DNA from: Rhizobium sp. ZPR4
GTDB taxonomy: Bacteria > Pseudomonadota > Alphaproteobacteria > Rhizobiales > Rhizobiaceae
Assembly (NCBI RefSeq): GCF_040215725.1
Contig: NZ_CP157970.1
Span: forward strand, 169,370 to 233,369
Reading direction: 5' to 3'
DNA length: 64,000 nt
The translations under genes and the position numbers were made by a program. The notes under the pieces are model-generated. The model searched no databases, was not told the origin of the DNA, and saw nothing but the letters and a program-made list of their open reading frames with translations. Positions 43,665-52,946 of this stretch are shown piece after piece (positions within the stretch are counted from its first letter, which is position 1; each line of letters starts with the position of its first letter).

Positions 43665-45728
43665 TCAGAGAATGTTGATCACGAGATTGCCGCTGGCATC
43701 GACATGGAAGACGCCGCTCGGCCCGACGACCGCTGTCGATTCACGCTGCTCGACGATGGCCGGTCCCTTGATCTCGTTGTTCACCGGAAGCCTGTAATGG
43801 TCGAATACCGGGGTCTCCGCATAGACGCCCAGCTCCTGGAAAAAGACCTGACGGCTGCCCTTCCTGGCTTCAGCGAGCTGCGTCTGGTGCGGACGGGTTA
43901 CCTGGTCCTTCTCACCGCTTGCCCGCAGACGCCAGGTGATGACCTCGACGGAAGCGGCAACGGTTCGGCCGAACAATTCGCGATAGAGCTTGAAGAAGTT
44001 GTCGGTGAGTTTCTTCAGGAACTCGTCCCTGGGCAGCTTGCGATCCGGCAAGGTAACCGTGATCTCATGGCCCTGTCCGACATGGCGCATGTCGACGGTA
44101 AACCGGTTCGTGATCGTTTCCTTCGCGACACCCGCGGCCGAGACGACTTCCCCGCCCTGGGCGGCCAACTCGTCCAGGATCCGGTTCATCTCGTCACTAT
44201 CCCAGGAATTTATCGGCATCGGGTGGCTCATGGAAAGATCGACCGCCACCGGAGCGATCAGGAGACCGATCGCCGAGCTGACACCCGCGCCGGTCGGGCA
44301 GATGATTCGCTTGATTCCGAGCTTGCGGGCAATTCCATAGGCATGGACCGGTCCTGCGCCGCCGAACGCCACCATCGGCAGCGAACGTGGGTCAACGCCA
44401 AGATCGGTGGCATGCATCGCAGCCGCCTTGCTCATGGATTCGTTGACGAGATCATGGATACCCCAAGCACAACGCTCAACCGAAACACCAAGCGAGGTGG
44501 CGAGCCTGTCCATCGCCTCGTGGGCGGCCTCCCTGGAGACCTTGAAGGAACCACCGACGAAGGAACCGGTGCCCATATAGCCAAGCAGGATGTCGGCGTC
44601 CGTCACGGTCGGCTGGGTGCCGCCGCGTTGATAGGCTGCTGGCCCCGGCACGGCACCGGCCGAATGCGGGCCAACATCGAGCAGGCCGAGAGGGTTTTTC
44701 GCTGCGATCGATCCGCCGCCCGCGCCGATCTCGATCATCTGGATCGACTGAATCTTCAGCGGAAAGCCGGACCCCTTGCGGAAGCGCTGGTAGTGGGCGA
44801 CTTCGAGATCGGTGCCGACATTGGGCTCCCCGTTCGGGATCAGGCAGAGCTTGGCCGTCGTGCCGCCCATGTCGAAGGACAAAACGCTGGTCTCGCCGGC
44901 CACACGCCCGAATTCGGCGGCTGCGACCGCACCGGCGGCCGGCCCCGACTCGATCAGCCGAACCGGCAGTTCGGCAGCGCGGCGGCTGGGAACAAGACCA
45001 CCTGAGGAAGTCATCCAAAGAACCTGACGATCGATTCCTTGCCGCCCAAACTCTCGCTCGAGGTGGGCGACGTGTCCGGCCATCTGCGGACGCGTATAGG
45101 CATTGACGACCGTGGTCGACGCCCGGTCGAACTCGCGCATTTCCGGGCAAACCTCGGACGAAATCGACACGAATATGTCCGGATTCTCCTCACGAAGAAG
45201 AGCTGCCACGCGCTTCTCGTGCTGCGGATACTTGTAGGCGTGCAGCAGGCAAACCGCGACCGAACGGATACCTTTCTCGCGAAGGCGACCGGCGATCTCA
45301 CGGACGCTCTCATCGCTGAACTTCGTCATTACCTCGCCGTCGGCGGCGATACGCTCTTCGGCACCGAAGCTGTTTGCACGGCTGACGAGAGGATCCGGAT
45401 ACTTGATGTTCAGATCATAGAGATCGTATCGGCCCTCGTTGCGGATGCGAAGCATGTCCTGAAAGCCGTCCGTCGTGACGAAACCCGTCTCGACGCCTTT
45501 GCGTTCGAGAACGGCATTGGTAACGACAGTCGTAGCACCGAGAACTTGCAGACGATCCTTGTCGATGGATACGGCGTGTAATTCCAGCAGTTCCGAAACG
45601 CCGGCAACCACAGCTTCAGCCGGATTGTGAGGAGTGCTCAATACCTTATGAAGATGCAGTTCACCGCGGTCGTCGAGCAGCGCGAAGTCGGTGAAAGTAC
45701 CGCCAGTGTCGAAGGCCAGTTTTGCCAT
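43665..45728 (-). CDS. Hydantoinase A/5-oxoprolinase family protein (HyuA-type)
   Basis: 687-residue ATP-binding subunit of the actin/Hsp70-type fold. The phosphate-binding motif DTGGTFTD is at residues 7-14, followed by LGATTVVTNAVLERKG, GPAAGAVAAAEFGR, SFDMGGTTAKLCLI and AFGGAGPVHAYGIA. ATG 45728 follows GAGGAAA and starts the fold at the correct place; codons upstream to 45920 lie in the promoter region. A 46-bp sequence shared with the ABC transporter operon lies 104-149 bp upstream. It forms the catalytic complex with the downstream HyuB protein. Confidence 0.95.
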   Translation of the reverse strand: MAKLAFDTGGTFTDFALLDDRGELHLHKVLSTPHNPAEAVVAGVSELLELHAVSIDKDRLQVLGATTVVTNAVLERKGVETGFVTTDGFQDMLRIRNEGRYDLYDLNIKYPDPLVSRANSFGAEERIAADGEVMTKFSDESVREIAGRLREKGIRSVAVCLLHAYKYPQHEKRVAALLREENPDIFVSISSEVCPEMREFDRASTTVVNAYTRPQMAGHVAHLEREFGRQGIDRQVLWMTSSGGLVPSRRAAELPVRLIESGPAAGAVAAAEFGRVAGETSVLSFDMGGTTAKLCLIPNGEPNVGTDLEVAHYQRFRKGSGFPLKIQSIQMIEIGAGGGSIAAKNPLGLLDVGPHSAGAVPGPAAYQRGGTQPTVTDADILLGYMGTGSFVGGSFKVSREAAHEAMDRLATSLGVSVERCAWGIHDLVNESMSKAAAMHATDLGVDPRSLPMVAFGGAGPVHAYGIARKLGIKRIICPTGAGVSSAIGLLIAPVAVDLSMSHPMPINSWDSDEMNRILDELAAQGGEVVSAAGVAKETITNRFTVDMRHVGQGHEITVTLPDRKLPRDEFLKKLTDNFFKLYRELFGRTVAASVEVITWRLRASGEKDQVTRPHQTQLAEARKGSRQVFFQELGVYAETPVFDHYRLPVNNEIKGPAIVEQRESTAVVGPSGVFHVDASGNLVINIL

Positions 45729-45831
45729 GTTTTCCTCAAAGCAGAAGCACGGCGCCAAATGCGCCCGTTTACGACGAGCCCGAAAGGTCGAACCCTTTAT
45801 CTTCCATGAGGTTATTGGACAGCGGCGGCGC

Positions 45832-45877
45832 TTGGCCAACACAACTACAATCTGCCGCCATAGGGTTTGCTTATGGC
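45832..45877. promoter_or_regulatory. Shared 46-bp regulatory sequence, copy A, upstream of hyuA
   Basis: Forty of 46 bases match 53065-53110, without gaps. It begins with TTGGCCAACACAACT and ends with an inverted repeat GCCATA-N9-TATGGC (45857-45877) that also fits T-N11-A. Its near edge is 104 bp from the hyuA ATG. It is probably bound by the LysR regulator encoded just upstream; binding is inferred. Confidence 0.78.
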
Positions 45878-45955
45878 GAATATCACCAAGCCAAGAGCGA
45901 GCATGCGCTGGCGTGATCAAGCTCGCCTGAGGAAACCAGCATCAGAACCAGATCA

Positions 45956-46894
45956 TCAAACGGGGCGGATACCCGGATGTTGACTGCCGGTCATCTGTCC
46001 AACGATTTCGAGCAGGACCGCTCTGGCGGCAAGAGCCGGTTCCGACAGGGGAAGATGATCCGAAATGCACAATGAAACTGTGGCATCGATGACTGGCCGG
46101 GTGAGCGCGCGTACCTGTGCACCGGCGAATGAGGGCGTCGCCGTCACGACGGAAGCCGGAAGAATGGTCGATCCCAGGCCGTCGAGGACGGCCGCGCTGA
46201 GCGCGGGCACCGATTCAATTTCGGAAATGACGTCCGGGGTCGCTCTCGCCCGGGCCAAAGCATCGTCAATGAGACGGCGCAGCAGGTGGTTCTTGCTTGG
46301 GAGCAGAAGAGGCATCTCACTCAACGCCCCGACAGGCAGTGCATCGCCCTTACCACCAGGTAGCGGAGTATCGGGTGGAGAAACCAAAAACATCTCCTCC
46401 TTGAACAGCGGCTGGAGTGTGACGCCCTTGATCGGATCGGACGCATAGATCAATGCCATGTCCATCTTGCCGGTCATGATCAGCTCGCTGAGGATCTGGC
46501 CGAAGCTGTCGTTGATGTGCAAAATGATCTGCGGGTGCCTGCTCTTCATCTCCCGTAGCAGCGGTAAGGAGAGGGAACTGGATGTCGAATAGGTCGCAAG
46601 CCCGATGGAGACCCGGCCGGCTACCGAAGTTGCTGCCTGATTGATGTCAATCTGGGCCTGGTCAAGTTGCTTCAGCATAAGCTGGGCATGACGATATAGA
46701 ATGAGGCCCGCCTCGGTGGGCGTTATTCCGACATTGCTGCGAATCAGGAGCTTGTGCTTGAAATGGGTTTCGAGCGACGCGATCTGCTGCGACAATGCGG
46801 GTTGGGCCGTTCGCAGGATTGCGGCTGCGCGCGATACGCTGCCGGTATCGATGATCTTTACAAAGCTTCGCAACTTTCGGAAGTCTACACTCAT
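45956..46894 (-). CDS. LysR-family transcriptional regulator (NAC/CbbR-like subgroup)
   Basis: 312-residue regulator with an HTH at 4-62 (LRSFVKIIDTGSVSRAAAIL, then AQPALSQQIASLE) and effector domain from about residue 92 (GRVSIGLATYSTSSSLSLPLL). The sequence around the HTH resembles the NAC-like group. It lies directly upstream of hyuA in the same direction, with copy A of the shared 46-bp sequence between them. This makes it the likely common regulator of the hyu genes and the liv-type transporter. Effector unknown. Confidence 0.92.
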   Translation of the reverse strand: MSVDFRKLRSFVKIIDTGSVSRAAAILRTAQPALSQQIASLETHFKHKLLIRSNVGITPTEAGLILYRHAQLMLKQLDQAQIDINQAATSVAGRVSIGLATYSTSSSLSLPLLREMKSRHPQIILHINDSFGQILSELIMTGKMDMALIYASDPIKGVTLQPLFKEEMFLVSPPDTPLPGGKGDALPVGALSEMPLLLPSKNHLLRRLIDDALARARATPDVISEIESVPALSAAVLDGLGSTILPASVVTATPSFAGAQVRALTRPVIDATVSLCISDHLPLSEPALAARAVLLEIVGQMTGSQHPGIRPV

Positions 46895-46926
46895 GGTTCC
46901 ACGCTCTTTTCGTGGAGCCTAATCTC

Positions 46927-46961
46927 TCGGGAAGGAAGGATGCAAGCCTCTCCCTTCCCGA
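46927..46961 (-). terminator. Hairpin between aminotransferase and lysR genes
   Basis: Nine-base perfect arms (TCGGGAAGG and CCTTCCCGA) with a 17-base loop lie 16 bp after the aminotransferase stop. No T-run follows, so termination is possible but unproven; it could also stabilise the transcript. Confidence 0.45.
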
Positions 46962-46976
46962 TGCAGTAGAATGAAA

Positions 46977-48185
46977 TTATTGCAACGACCGGACGGCACT
47001 CTCGATGCGGTCGCAGGCCTGCCGGATCGCATCCATGGAGGTGGCGATCGAAAGACGGAAATACGGCGACAGACCGTAGGCCGCACCCTGCAGGGCAGCA
47101 ACGCCGACGCCATCGAGCAGGTAGAGAACGAAGTCGAGATCGCTTTCAATCACCTTGCCGTCCGGGGTCTTCCTGCCAATCACTCCGGCGCAGTTCGGAA
47201 AGAGATAGAAGGCGCCATCCGGCAGCCGGCAGGAAAGACCGGGGATCGCATTGAGGCGGCCGCAAGCATAGTCGCGCCGCTCCTTATAGATCTTCACGCT
47301 ATCGCGGACGAAAGCCTGATCGGCAGAGAGCGCAAATGCGGCGGCGGCCTGGCTGATCGACGACGGGCACGACGACATCTGCGATTGCAGCTTGTTGATT
47401 GCGGCGATCAATAGTGCCGGCCCCGCCGCATAGCCGATGCGCCAGCCCGTCATCGCATAGGACTTCGACACGCCGTTGGTCAGAAGCACGCGGTCCTTCA
47501 ATGCCGGGACGGCTGCCACCAGTGTCGTCATCGGCTCGTCGCGAAACCAGACCTGATCGTAGATATCGTCCGAAAGAACGAACACATGCGGATGTCTGAG
47601 GAGCACGTCGCCAAGCGCCTCCAATTCCTTGCGGCTATAGGCGGCGCCTGTGGGATTTGATGGCGCATTCAGGATGAGCCACAGCGTCTTGGGGGTAATC
47701 GCCGCCTCGAGCGCCTCTGGCGTCAACTTGAACCCCTGTTCCTGCGGGCATTCGACGATCACCGGCTTGCCGTCATTGGCGATGACCATGTCGGGATAGG
47801 ATACCCAGTATGGGGCGGGAATGATGACTTCGGCGTTGTTCTCCACGCTCGCCATCAACGCCAGGAAGAGAATCTGCTTGGCGCCGCCGCCAACGCAGAT
47901 CTCGTTGTCGGCATAGCTTAGCGACAAGCGGCGCTCGAAGTCTCCGATGATCGCCTTGCGAAGGGCCGGCGTACCGTTGACGGCAGTGTATTTGGTCTCA
48001 CCCCGCTCGATCGCGGCATGTGCGGCCGCCTTCACATTTTCCGGCGTGTCGAAATCGGGTTCGCCAACCGTCATGTCGACGATGTCCTTGCCGGCCGCCT
48101 TTAACTCACGCGCTCTAGCGGATGCGGCAGTGCTCGGCGAAACCTTGATGCGCGCCACGCGCGACGCGGCCACGAAATTGCTCAT
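46977..48185 (-). CDS. Class I/II PLP-dependent aminotransferase (aspartate aminotransferase-like)
   Basis: 402-residue fold-type I enzyme. Family landmarks are VGEPDFDTPENVKAAA, the SNPTGA segment (LILNAPSNPTGAAYS), the Tyr region LSDDIYDQV, and the PLP lysine in TNGVSKSYAMTGWRIGYAAG; the carboxylate-binding Arg lies in FRLSIATS. ATG 48185 follows GAGGAA. It sits between the transporter operon and the LysR gene on the same strand, and probably removes an amino group in the pathway served by the transporter. Specificity (aspartate, aromatic or other) cannot be decided. Confidence 0.93.
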   Translation of the reverse strand: MSNFVAASRVARIKVSPSTAASARARELKAAGKDIVDMTVGEPDFDTPENVKAAAHAAIERGETKYTAVNGTPALRKAIIGDFERRLSLSYADNEICVGGGAKQILFLALMASVENNAEVIIPAPYWVSYPDMVIANDGKPVIVECPQEQGFKLTPEALEAAITPKTLWLILNAPSNPTGAAYSRKELEALGDVLLRHPHVFVLSDDIYDQVWFRDEPMTTLVAAVPALKDRVLLTNGVSKSYAMTGWRIGYAAGPALLIAAINKLQSQMSSCPSSISQAAAAFALSADQAFVRDSVKIYKERRDYACGRLNAIPGLSCRLPDGAFYLFPNCAGVIGRKTPDGKVIESDLDFVLYLLDGVGVAALQGAAYGLSPYFRLSIATSMDAIRQACDRIESAVRSLQ

Positions 48186-48230
48186 GGATAGTTCCTCGGT
48201 GATGTTCACCCCTGCGGGGCGGTTGACTTG

Positions 48231-48333
48231 GAGCAATTCCAGGAAACGCGCCTAGCGGTTTTCCGTCCGGAATTGCGTATAGACAAAAGGCGAGGGCGTT
48301 TTCGCGATTTGAAGAAAAGCGGAAACGCTCTAG
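48231..48333. repeat. RIME-type rhizobial intergenic palindromic repeat
   Basis: About 103 bp with two imperfect palindromes: GCAATTCC...GGAATTGC in the first half, and GGCGTTT...AAACGCTC in the second, with the conserved CGGTTTTCCGTCCGGAATTG core. This is the layout of the Rhizobium-specific intergenic mosaic element. It fills the gap between livF-like and aminotransferase genes, and its terminal CTCTAG supplies the stop codon region of the ATPase gene. It would form strong RNA hairpins at the operon end. Confidence 0.82.
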
Positions 48334-49073
48334 TGTGCAGCTTCGACCTCGCCGCGCATCTTTCCGGTCAGGAAGAGTTCGCCCAGCTCCTCGTGAGTGA
48401 TGTCCTTGGGCAAGCCATCCCAAATCACCTTGCCGAGGCGCAGGATGACGGCGCGCTGCGCCACCTCCATCGCCTTCTTGGTGTTCTGTTCGACAAGCAG
48501 AATGGTCATTCCGGCCGCGTGAAGCCGCAGGAGTTCGTCGAAGACGACGCCGATCGCCGCTGGGGACAGACCGACCGACGGCTCGTCGACCAGGAGTACC
48601 TTCGGCCGCTGGAGGACGGCCATCGCGACCTCCAGAAGCTGTTGCTCGCCGCCGGACATGTTTCCGGCCAACGTCGTCCGTCGTGTCTTGAGGATCGGGA
48701 AAAGCTCGTAGACATAATCCCTGTCGGCCTTCACTTTTGCGTCGCGAAGCGTGTAGGCCGCCATCTGCAGATTCTCGTCGATGGTCATCAGCGGAAAGTT
48801 GCAGCGTCCCTGGGGCACGAAGGATATGCCCTCCCCCAGGATCGCCCGCGACTTGTAACCGGCAATATTCTTGTCGTGCCAGCCGATACTCCCGCCCTTG
48901 ATCGTCGTCATGCCGTAAAGGGTCTTGAGCAGCGTCGACTTGCCGGCGCCGTTTGGCCCCATGAGTGCCACGAATTGACCGGAGGGCACGTCCAGGTCGA
49001 CGCCATTGAGGATATCCAGGTTGCCGTAGCCGGCCCGAAGGCCCTGGATCGAAAGGTTGGAATTAGCCGCCAA
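48330..49073 (-). CDS. Branched-chain amino acid-type ABC transporter ATP-binding protein (LivF-like)
   Basis: 247-residue ATPase. Walker A is GPNGAGKST, the LivF-type Q-loop reads FVPQGRCNFPLMT, the signature is MSGGEQQLLEVAMAV and Walker B is VLLVDEPSVGL. It starts at TTG 49073, inside the end of livG (11-bp overlap), after a strong GGGAGG. The last gene of the transporter operon, its stop lies in the RIME repeat. Confidence 0.94.
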   Translation of the reverse strand: MAANSNLSIQGLRAGYGNLDILNGVDLDVPSGQFVALMGPNGAGKSTLLKTLYGMTTIKGGSIGWHDKNIAGYKSRAILGEGISFVPQGRCNFPLMTIDENLQMAAYTLRDAKVKADRDYVYELFPILKTRRTTLAGNMSGGEQQLLEVAMAVLQRPKVLLVDEPSVGLSPAAIGVVFDELLRLHAAGMTILLVEQNTKKAMEVAQRAVILRLGKVIWDGLPKDITHEELGELFLTGKMRGEVEAAH

Positions 49074-49836
49074 GGTAAGCCTCCCTCACACGCTGGTCCT
49101 GAATGATGTCGTGCGGCAGTCCTTCGACGAGCTTTATGCCCTGGTCCAAGACGATCACGCGCTGGCATATGCTGGTCACGACGTCGATATTGTGCTCGAT
49201 CACCAGAAAACTGACGCCGAGGCTCCTGTTTGCATAGAGGATGGTCTCAACGACCCGCTCGATGATTTTTGGGTTGATGCCCGCCATCGGCTCATCGAGG
49301 AGGATGAGCTTCGGCTCCGGCATCAACATCGAGGCAAACTGGATCAGCTTCTGCTGGCCGCCCGACAGGTTGCCAGCCGGTTGGTGCCGCACATCCCACA
49401 GACCGGCCATCTTGATGAGATCGTGCGCACGCTCCCGCAACGCGGCGACACGGTTCCTCGACTTCCCGCCGAGGCTGAACGTCGACAACAGCGAGGGAAA
49501 GGTGAACATCTGTCCGGCGATGATCAGGTTCTCCTCGACGTCCAGAGACCGGAAGGTAACGGTCTTCTGGAAGGAGCGGAGCATCCGGCCTTCCCGGGCG
49601 ATCCTGTTCAGCGACCAGCCGGTAATGTCCTGCCCATCGAGAATAACGGTCCCCGAATCCGGCCGCGCAAGACCCGTGGAGCAATCGAAGAACGTCGACT
49701 TGCCCGATCCGTTCGGACCGATGAGGCCGGCAATCTCGCCACGCTCGATATGCATGGTCACGTCGTTGACCGCCTTCACCGCACCGTAGGACTTGCTGAG
49801 ATTGTTGATCTGCAGAATGGGAAGATGGGATGTCAT
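49063..49836 (-). CDS. Branched-chain amino acid-type ABC transporter ATP-binding protein (LivG-like)
   Basis: 257-residue ATPase with Walker A GPNGSGKST, the LivG hallmark RSFQKTVTFRSLDVEENL, signature LSGGQQKLIQFASML, Walker B LILLDEPMAGINP and the C-terminal VREAYLGG. ATG 49836 overlaps the livM stop (ATGA) after GGAGGTG. The open frame extends far upstream but that part runs across the permease gene in another frame and is not translated. Confidence 0.95.
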   Translation of the reverse strand: MTSHLPILQINNLSKSYGAVKAVNDVTMHIERGEIAGLIGPNGSGKSTFFDCSTGLARPDSGTVILDGQDITGWSLNRIAREGRMLRSFQKTVTFRSLDVEENLIIAGQMFTFPSLLSTFSLGGKSRNRVAALRERAHDLIKMAGLWDVRHQPAGNLSGGQQKLIQFASMLMPEPKLILLDEPMAGINPKIIERVVETILYANRSLGVSFLVIEHNIDVVTSICQRVIVLDQGIKLVEGLPHDIIQDQRVREAYLGG

Positions 49837-50819
49837 TTCACACCTCCGATCATGCCCCAGAAGCGGTTTATCAGTGGAGCAAAGCCCTTCTTGAACCAGA
49901 AGACGAGCACCAGCAGGCAGAGACCGTAAGCGATCATTCTCAGCTCCGGCGTGATCCGAAGCGCCTCGGTCAGGCCGACGAAGAGCAGACTTCCAATGAT
50001 CGTGCCGGAAATCGTCCCCGCGCCACCACCAAGTACGATGATGAGAACGGTGGTGGAATAATACATCTGGAACGTCAGGGGGCTGACGACCGTGAGATAG
50101 TAGGCGTACAGACTGCCACCGGCGCCGGCAAAGGCTGCACTGACCATGAAGACGATCAGCTTGTAGCGCCATGTCGGAATGCCGACGGATTCGGCAAGCG
50201 TCTCGTTTTCGCGGATCGCGACCATGTTCCGTCCCGCCGGCGATCTGACAATTGCCCAGACCAGCACGGTTGCGAGAGCCCCGACGGCCAGTGCGAGATA
50301 GTAGAAGTTGGTCGTGCCGGAAACAGTGAACGACCATGGGCCGAGGGCGAAGTAGGGCTTCGGAATGCTGGAAAGGCCCATATCGCCACGCGTCAACGAA
50401 ATCCAGTTCTTCGCAATCGCCTGCCCGATGATGACGAAACCCAACGTGCACATGACGAAGGAGGTGGAGCGCAAACGAAGCGCCGGAATTCCCAAAGGCA
50501 TGGCCAGGCCGCCGGCAATGGCCGCCGCCGCCAGCAGATTGACGTAGAAGGGTGTGCCGTAATGCACGGCGAGCAGGCCCGACGCATAGGCACCGATGCC
50601 GAAGAACGCGGCTTGCGCAAGCGAGAGCAGACCGGTGTAGCCGATAAGAAGGTTCAGCCCGTGCGCAGGGAGCATGAAAATCAAGGCGATGATGAGCGCA
50701 TGGGTCATATAGCGGCTGCCGACGTAGGGCGCCGCCAGAGCAACGGTGATCAGCAACATCGCAAGCGGGATGCGAAGATCGCGCCGCCGTGGCTGTGATG
50801 TCGTTTCGATGAGTGACAT
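49833..50819 (-). CDS. Branched-chain amino acid-type ABC transporter permease (LivM-like)
   Basis: 328-residue inner-membrane permease with eight to nine helices and the family block HGLNLLIGYTGLLSLAQAAFFGIGAYASG. The central GDMGLSSIPKP and VRSPAGRNMVAIRENETLAESVGI segments match LivM. GAGG precedes the ATG. It overlaps livG by 4 bp and follows livH by 37 bp. Confidence 0.95.
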   Translation of the reverse strand: MSLIETTSQPRRRDLRIPLAMLLITVALAAPYVGSRYMTHALIIALIFMLPAHGLNLLIGYTGLLSLAQAAFFGIGAYASGLLAVHYGTPFYVNLLAAAAIAGGLAMPLGIPALRLRSTSFVMCTLGFVIIGQAIAKNWISLTRGDMGLSSIPKPYFALGPWSFTVSGTTNFYYLALAVGALATVLVWAIVRSPAGRNMVAIRENETLAESVGIPTWRYKLIVFMVSAAFAGAGGSLYAYYLTVVSPLTFQMYYSTTVLIIVLGGGAGTISGTIIGSLLFVGLTEALRITPELRMIAYGLCLLVLVFWFKKGFAPLINRFWGMIGGVK

Positions 50820-50856
50820 ATCATGTCCTCTGAGTTCGAGAGGGACAGCGGAGCGT

Positions 50857-51729
50857 CTAGAAGCGCGCCTGCGTCGAAAAAAGACCGTGGGGCCGCCACA
50901 TCAGCATCAGGATCAGGGTCGCAAAGCCGACGGTATCGCGGAACTGGAGGCCGATGTAGGTCGCCACCAGGCTTTCAGCGATGCCGAGGATCATCGCGGC
51001 AAAGAAGGTGCCGCGGACATTGCCGAGACCGCCCATGATGATGATCGGGAGGGTCTTGAACGTAATCAGCTCGCCCATGCCGCCATAGACACTGACGTTG
51101 ACCGGCGCGGTGAGCACTCCGGAAAGCGCTGCCAGTGCCGCACCTAGTATGAAGGTCCGCAGCACCACCTGGGAGACGTCGATTCCGACTATTTCGCAGC
51201 ATTCGACATTTTGCGAGACGGCCCGCATCGCCTTGCCCATGCGGCTATAGGTCACCATCAGCTCAAGGCCGATAAAGACAAGAATCGTGACCACGAGGAT
51301 CAGGATGCGTTGCTGCGCCAGGCTGAAGCCGAGGATCGAGACCGGCTCGATATAGCCGCCGGAGAAAAACTTGTATCCGCCGCCGAAGACCAGGATGACC
51401 GTATTTTGAAGCACGAGTGAAATACCGAGCGTGGTAAGCACCCCGGCCTCGGCGGGGGCGCCAACCATGCGCTGCATCACGAAACGGCCAACCAGATAAG
51501 CGACGAAAATCGTGGAGAGGACGCCGACCACGATCGAGGCCTCGTAGGAGAGGCCGAGATAGTCGATGGCGAACCACGCGCCGAAAGTGCCCAGCATATA
51601 GTATTCGCCATGGGCAAAATTGATTGCGCGCAAGACGCCAAAAATCATGGTCATGCCGACGGCGACGATCGCATAGACGGAACCGGTCACGATACCGTTG
51701 ACAACCTGCTCTATAACGGTCGAGAACAT
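50857..51729 (-). CDS. Branched-chain amino acid-type ABC transporter permease (LivH-like)
   Basis: 290-residue permease with about eight helices. The opening NGIVTGSVYAIVAVGMTMIFGVLRAINFAHGEYYMLG (positions about 11-47) is the LivH signature, and the GKAMRAVSQNVECCEIVGIDV loop is the coupling region. It lies 23 bp downstream of the binding-protein gene, with GGAGT before the ATG. It pairs with LivM to form the channel. Confidence 0.95.
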   Translation of the reverse strand: MFSTVIEQVVNGIVTGSVYAIVAVGMTMIFGVLRAINFAHGEYYMLGTFGAWFAIDYLGLSYEASIVVGVLSTIFVAYLVGRFVMQRMVGAPAEAGVLTTLGISLVLQNTVILVFGGGYKFFSGGYIEPVSILGFSLAQQRILILVVTILVFIGLELMVTYSRMGKAMRAVSQNVECCEIVGIDVSQVVLRTFILGAALAALSGVLTAPVNVSVYGGMGELITFKTLPIIIMGGLGNVRGTFFAAMILGIAESLVATYIGLQFRDTVGFATLILMLMWRPHGLFSTQARF

Positions 51730-51752
51730 GGTGATACTCCTCGCGACCGAGC

Positions 51753-52946
51753 TTATTGGGTCGGGTATTTGATGTCTGCGGTATAGGCACCCTTGATGTT
51801 CGGCTTGCCGTTTTCGATCTGCAACAGGATCATGGGCAGGCGCGCTTGATTGTGATCGTCGAAGGTCACATCACCCACAGGACTCTTGTATTTGATCTTG
51901 GAGAGCGCATCACGAACCTTCTGCTGATCGGTGCTACCGGCCTCGTGGATCGCTTCCGCCAGAAGATGCACGGTGTCCCAGTGAACATAGGCGTGGTTGT
52001 TCGGCGCCTGATTGTAGGTCTTCGTGAAATTCGTCACGAATGCCTTGCTTTCCGGGGAATCCCATGCAGGAAGCCAGGCTGCGGCTTCGACTGCGCCTTC
52101 GAGGGCCGTCGGTGCCGCCTCGATGGTCTTTGCCGTATTGAACTCACCATTGCCGATCAGGGTCACTTTTCCCGCCAGTCCGAGCTCGACCATCTGCCGC
52201 GCCACGATCGGCGTCGTGTCGGCCAGGCCGTACATGATGATCGCCTGCGCGCCATTGTCGCGAATCTTCGACAGCACGCTGCGGAAGTCGACCTCGCCTT
52301 CCTTGTAATAGTCCTCGCTGAGAATCTCGCCCTTGAATTCGGGGAGGTATTTCTTGGTGAATTCGATCGCCGAGCGACCATAATCCGTATCGACGGACAG
52401 TACGGCAAACTTGGTGAAGCCGCGCTGTTCAGCCGCGTATTTCGCAACGATCAAAGCTCGGTTTTCATCAGTCGGATAATTGCGGAACGTCCATTTGTAC
52501 CCGCCCACGCCCGCCTGGTAGGTGATTTTCGGATTTGAAGAAGCCGCGTTCAAAAGAAGGACGCCTGCATCCTCGACGACCGGCTGCATGGCGAGCGTGA
52601 CGGAGCTCGAAACGTCGCCGATGATGAACGAGACCTCGTCCTCATCGATGAGCCGCCTCGTCGCCGACACACCTTCAACCGGCGTACCCTGGCTATCAGC
52701 GGAGAATATCTCGATCTTGTGGCCATCGACGCCGCCGGCCTTGTTTATCTCATCGACGGCGAGTTGGGCGCCCTGCATGGAAAAAGCCCCATAGCGCGCG
52801 TTCGGGCCGCTCATCGGCGCAACGATGCCGAGCTTGATGGTATCTTCGGAAGCCACAGCCGGCGCCGAGATGGCCGGAGCCAAGGCCAGCAGCGGCAAAA
52901 GTGCCGTGGAGATACAAAGAGTTCTGCGAGTCAGAGAATAAATCAT
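51753..52946 (-). CDS. Branched-chain amino acid-type ABC transporter substrate-binding protein (LivK-like)
   Basis: 397-residue periplasmic receptor (Peripla_BP_6). The signal peptide ends in SAPAVAS; the mature protein opens with IKLGIVAPMSGPNARYG and contains the ligand-hinge blocks NAASSNPKITYQ and YGLADTTPIVARQMVE. ATG 52946 follows GGAGCGG; an in-frame start at 52973 is less likely. It is first in the operon and about 120 bp below copy B of the shared 46-bp sequence. Binding proteins of this family bind amides, aromatic acids and urea as well as branched-chain amino acids, so the ligand may be the hydantoinase substrate. Confidence 0.94.
   Translation of the reverse strand: MIYSLTRRTLCISTALLPLLALAPAISAPAVASEDTIKLGIVAPMSGPNARYGAFSMQGAQLAVDEINKAGGVDGHKIEIFSADSQGTPVEGVSATRRLIDEDEVSFIIGDVSSSVTLAMQPVVEDAGVLLLNAASSNPKITYQAGVGGYKWTFRNYPTDENRALIVAKYAAEQRGFTKFAVLSVDTDYGRSAIEFTKKYLPEFKGEILSEDYYKEGEVDFRSVLSKIRDNGAQAIIMYGLADTTPIVARQMVELGLAGKVTLIGNGEFNTAKTIEAAPTALEGAVEAAAWLPAWDSPESKAFVTNFTKTYNQAPNNHAYVHWDTVHLLAEAIHEAGSTDQQKVRDALSKIKYKSPVGDVTFDDHNQARLPMILLQIENGKPNIKGAYTADIKYPTQ

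Noticed and set aside
41767..43797. 676-codon open frame on the plus strand opposite SDR and hyuB
   Set aside because: It runs antisense through well-defined genes, crosses their boundary and shows no domain, so it is compositional.
49837..50451. Long N-terminal extension of the LivG-like frame
   Set aside because: The extension lies over the LivM gene in another frame; the ATG at 49836 has GGAGGTG and overlaps the LivM stop.
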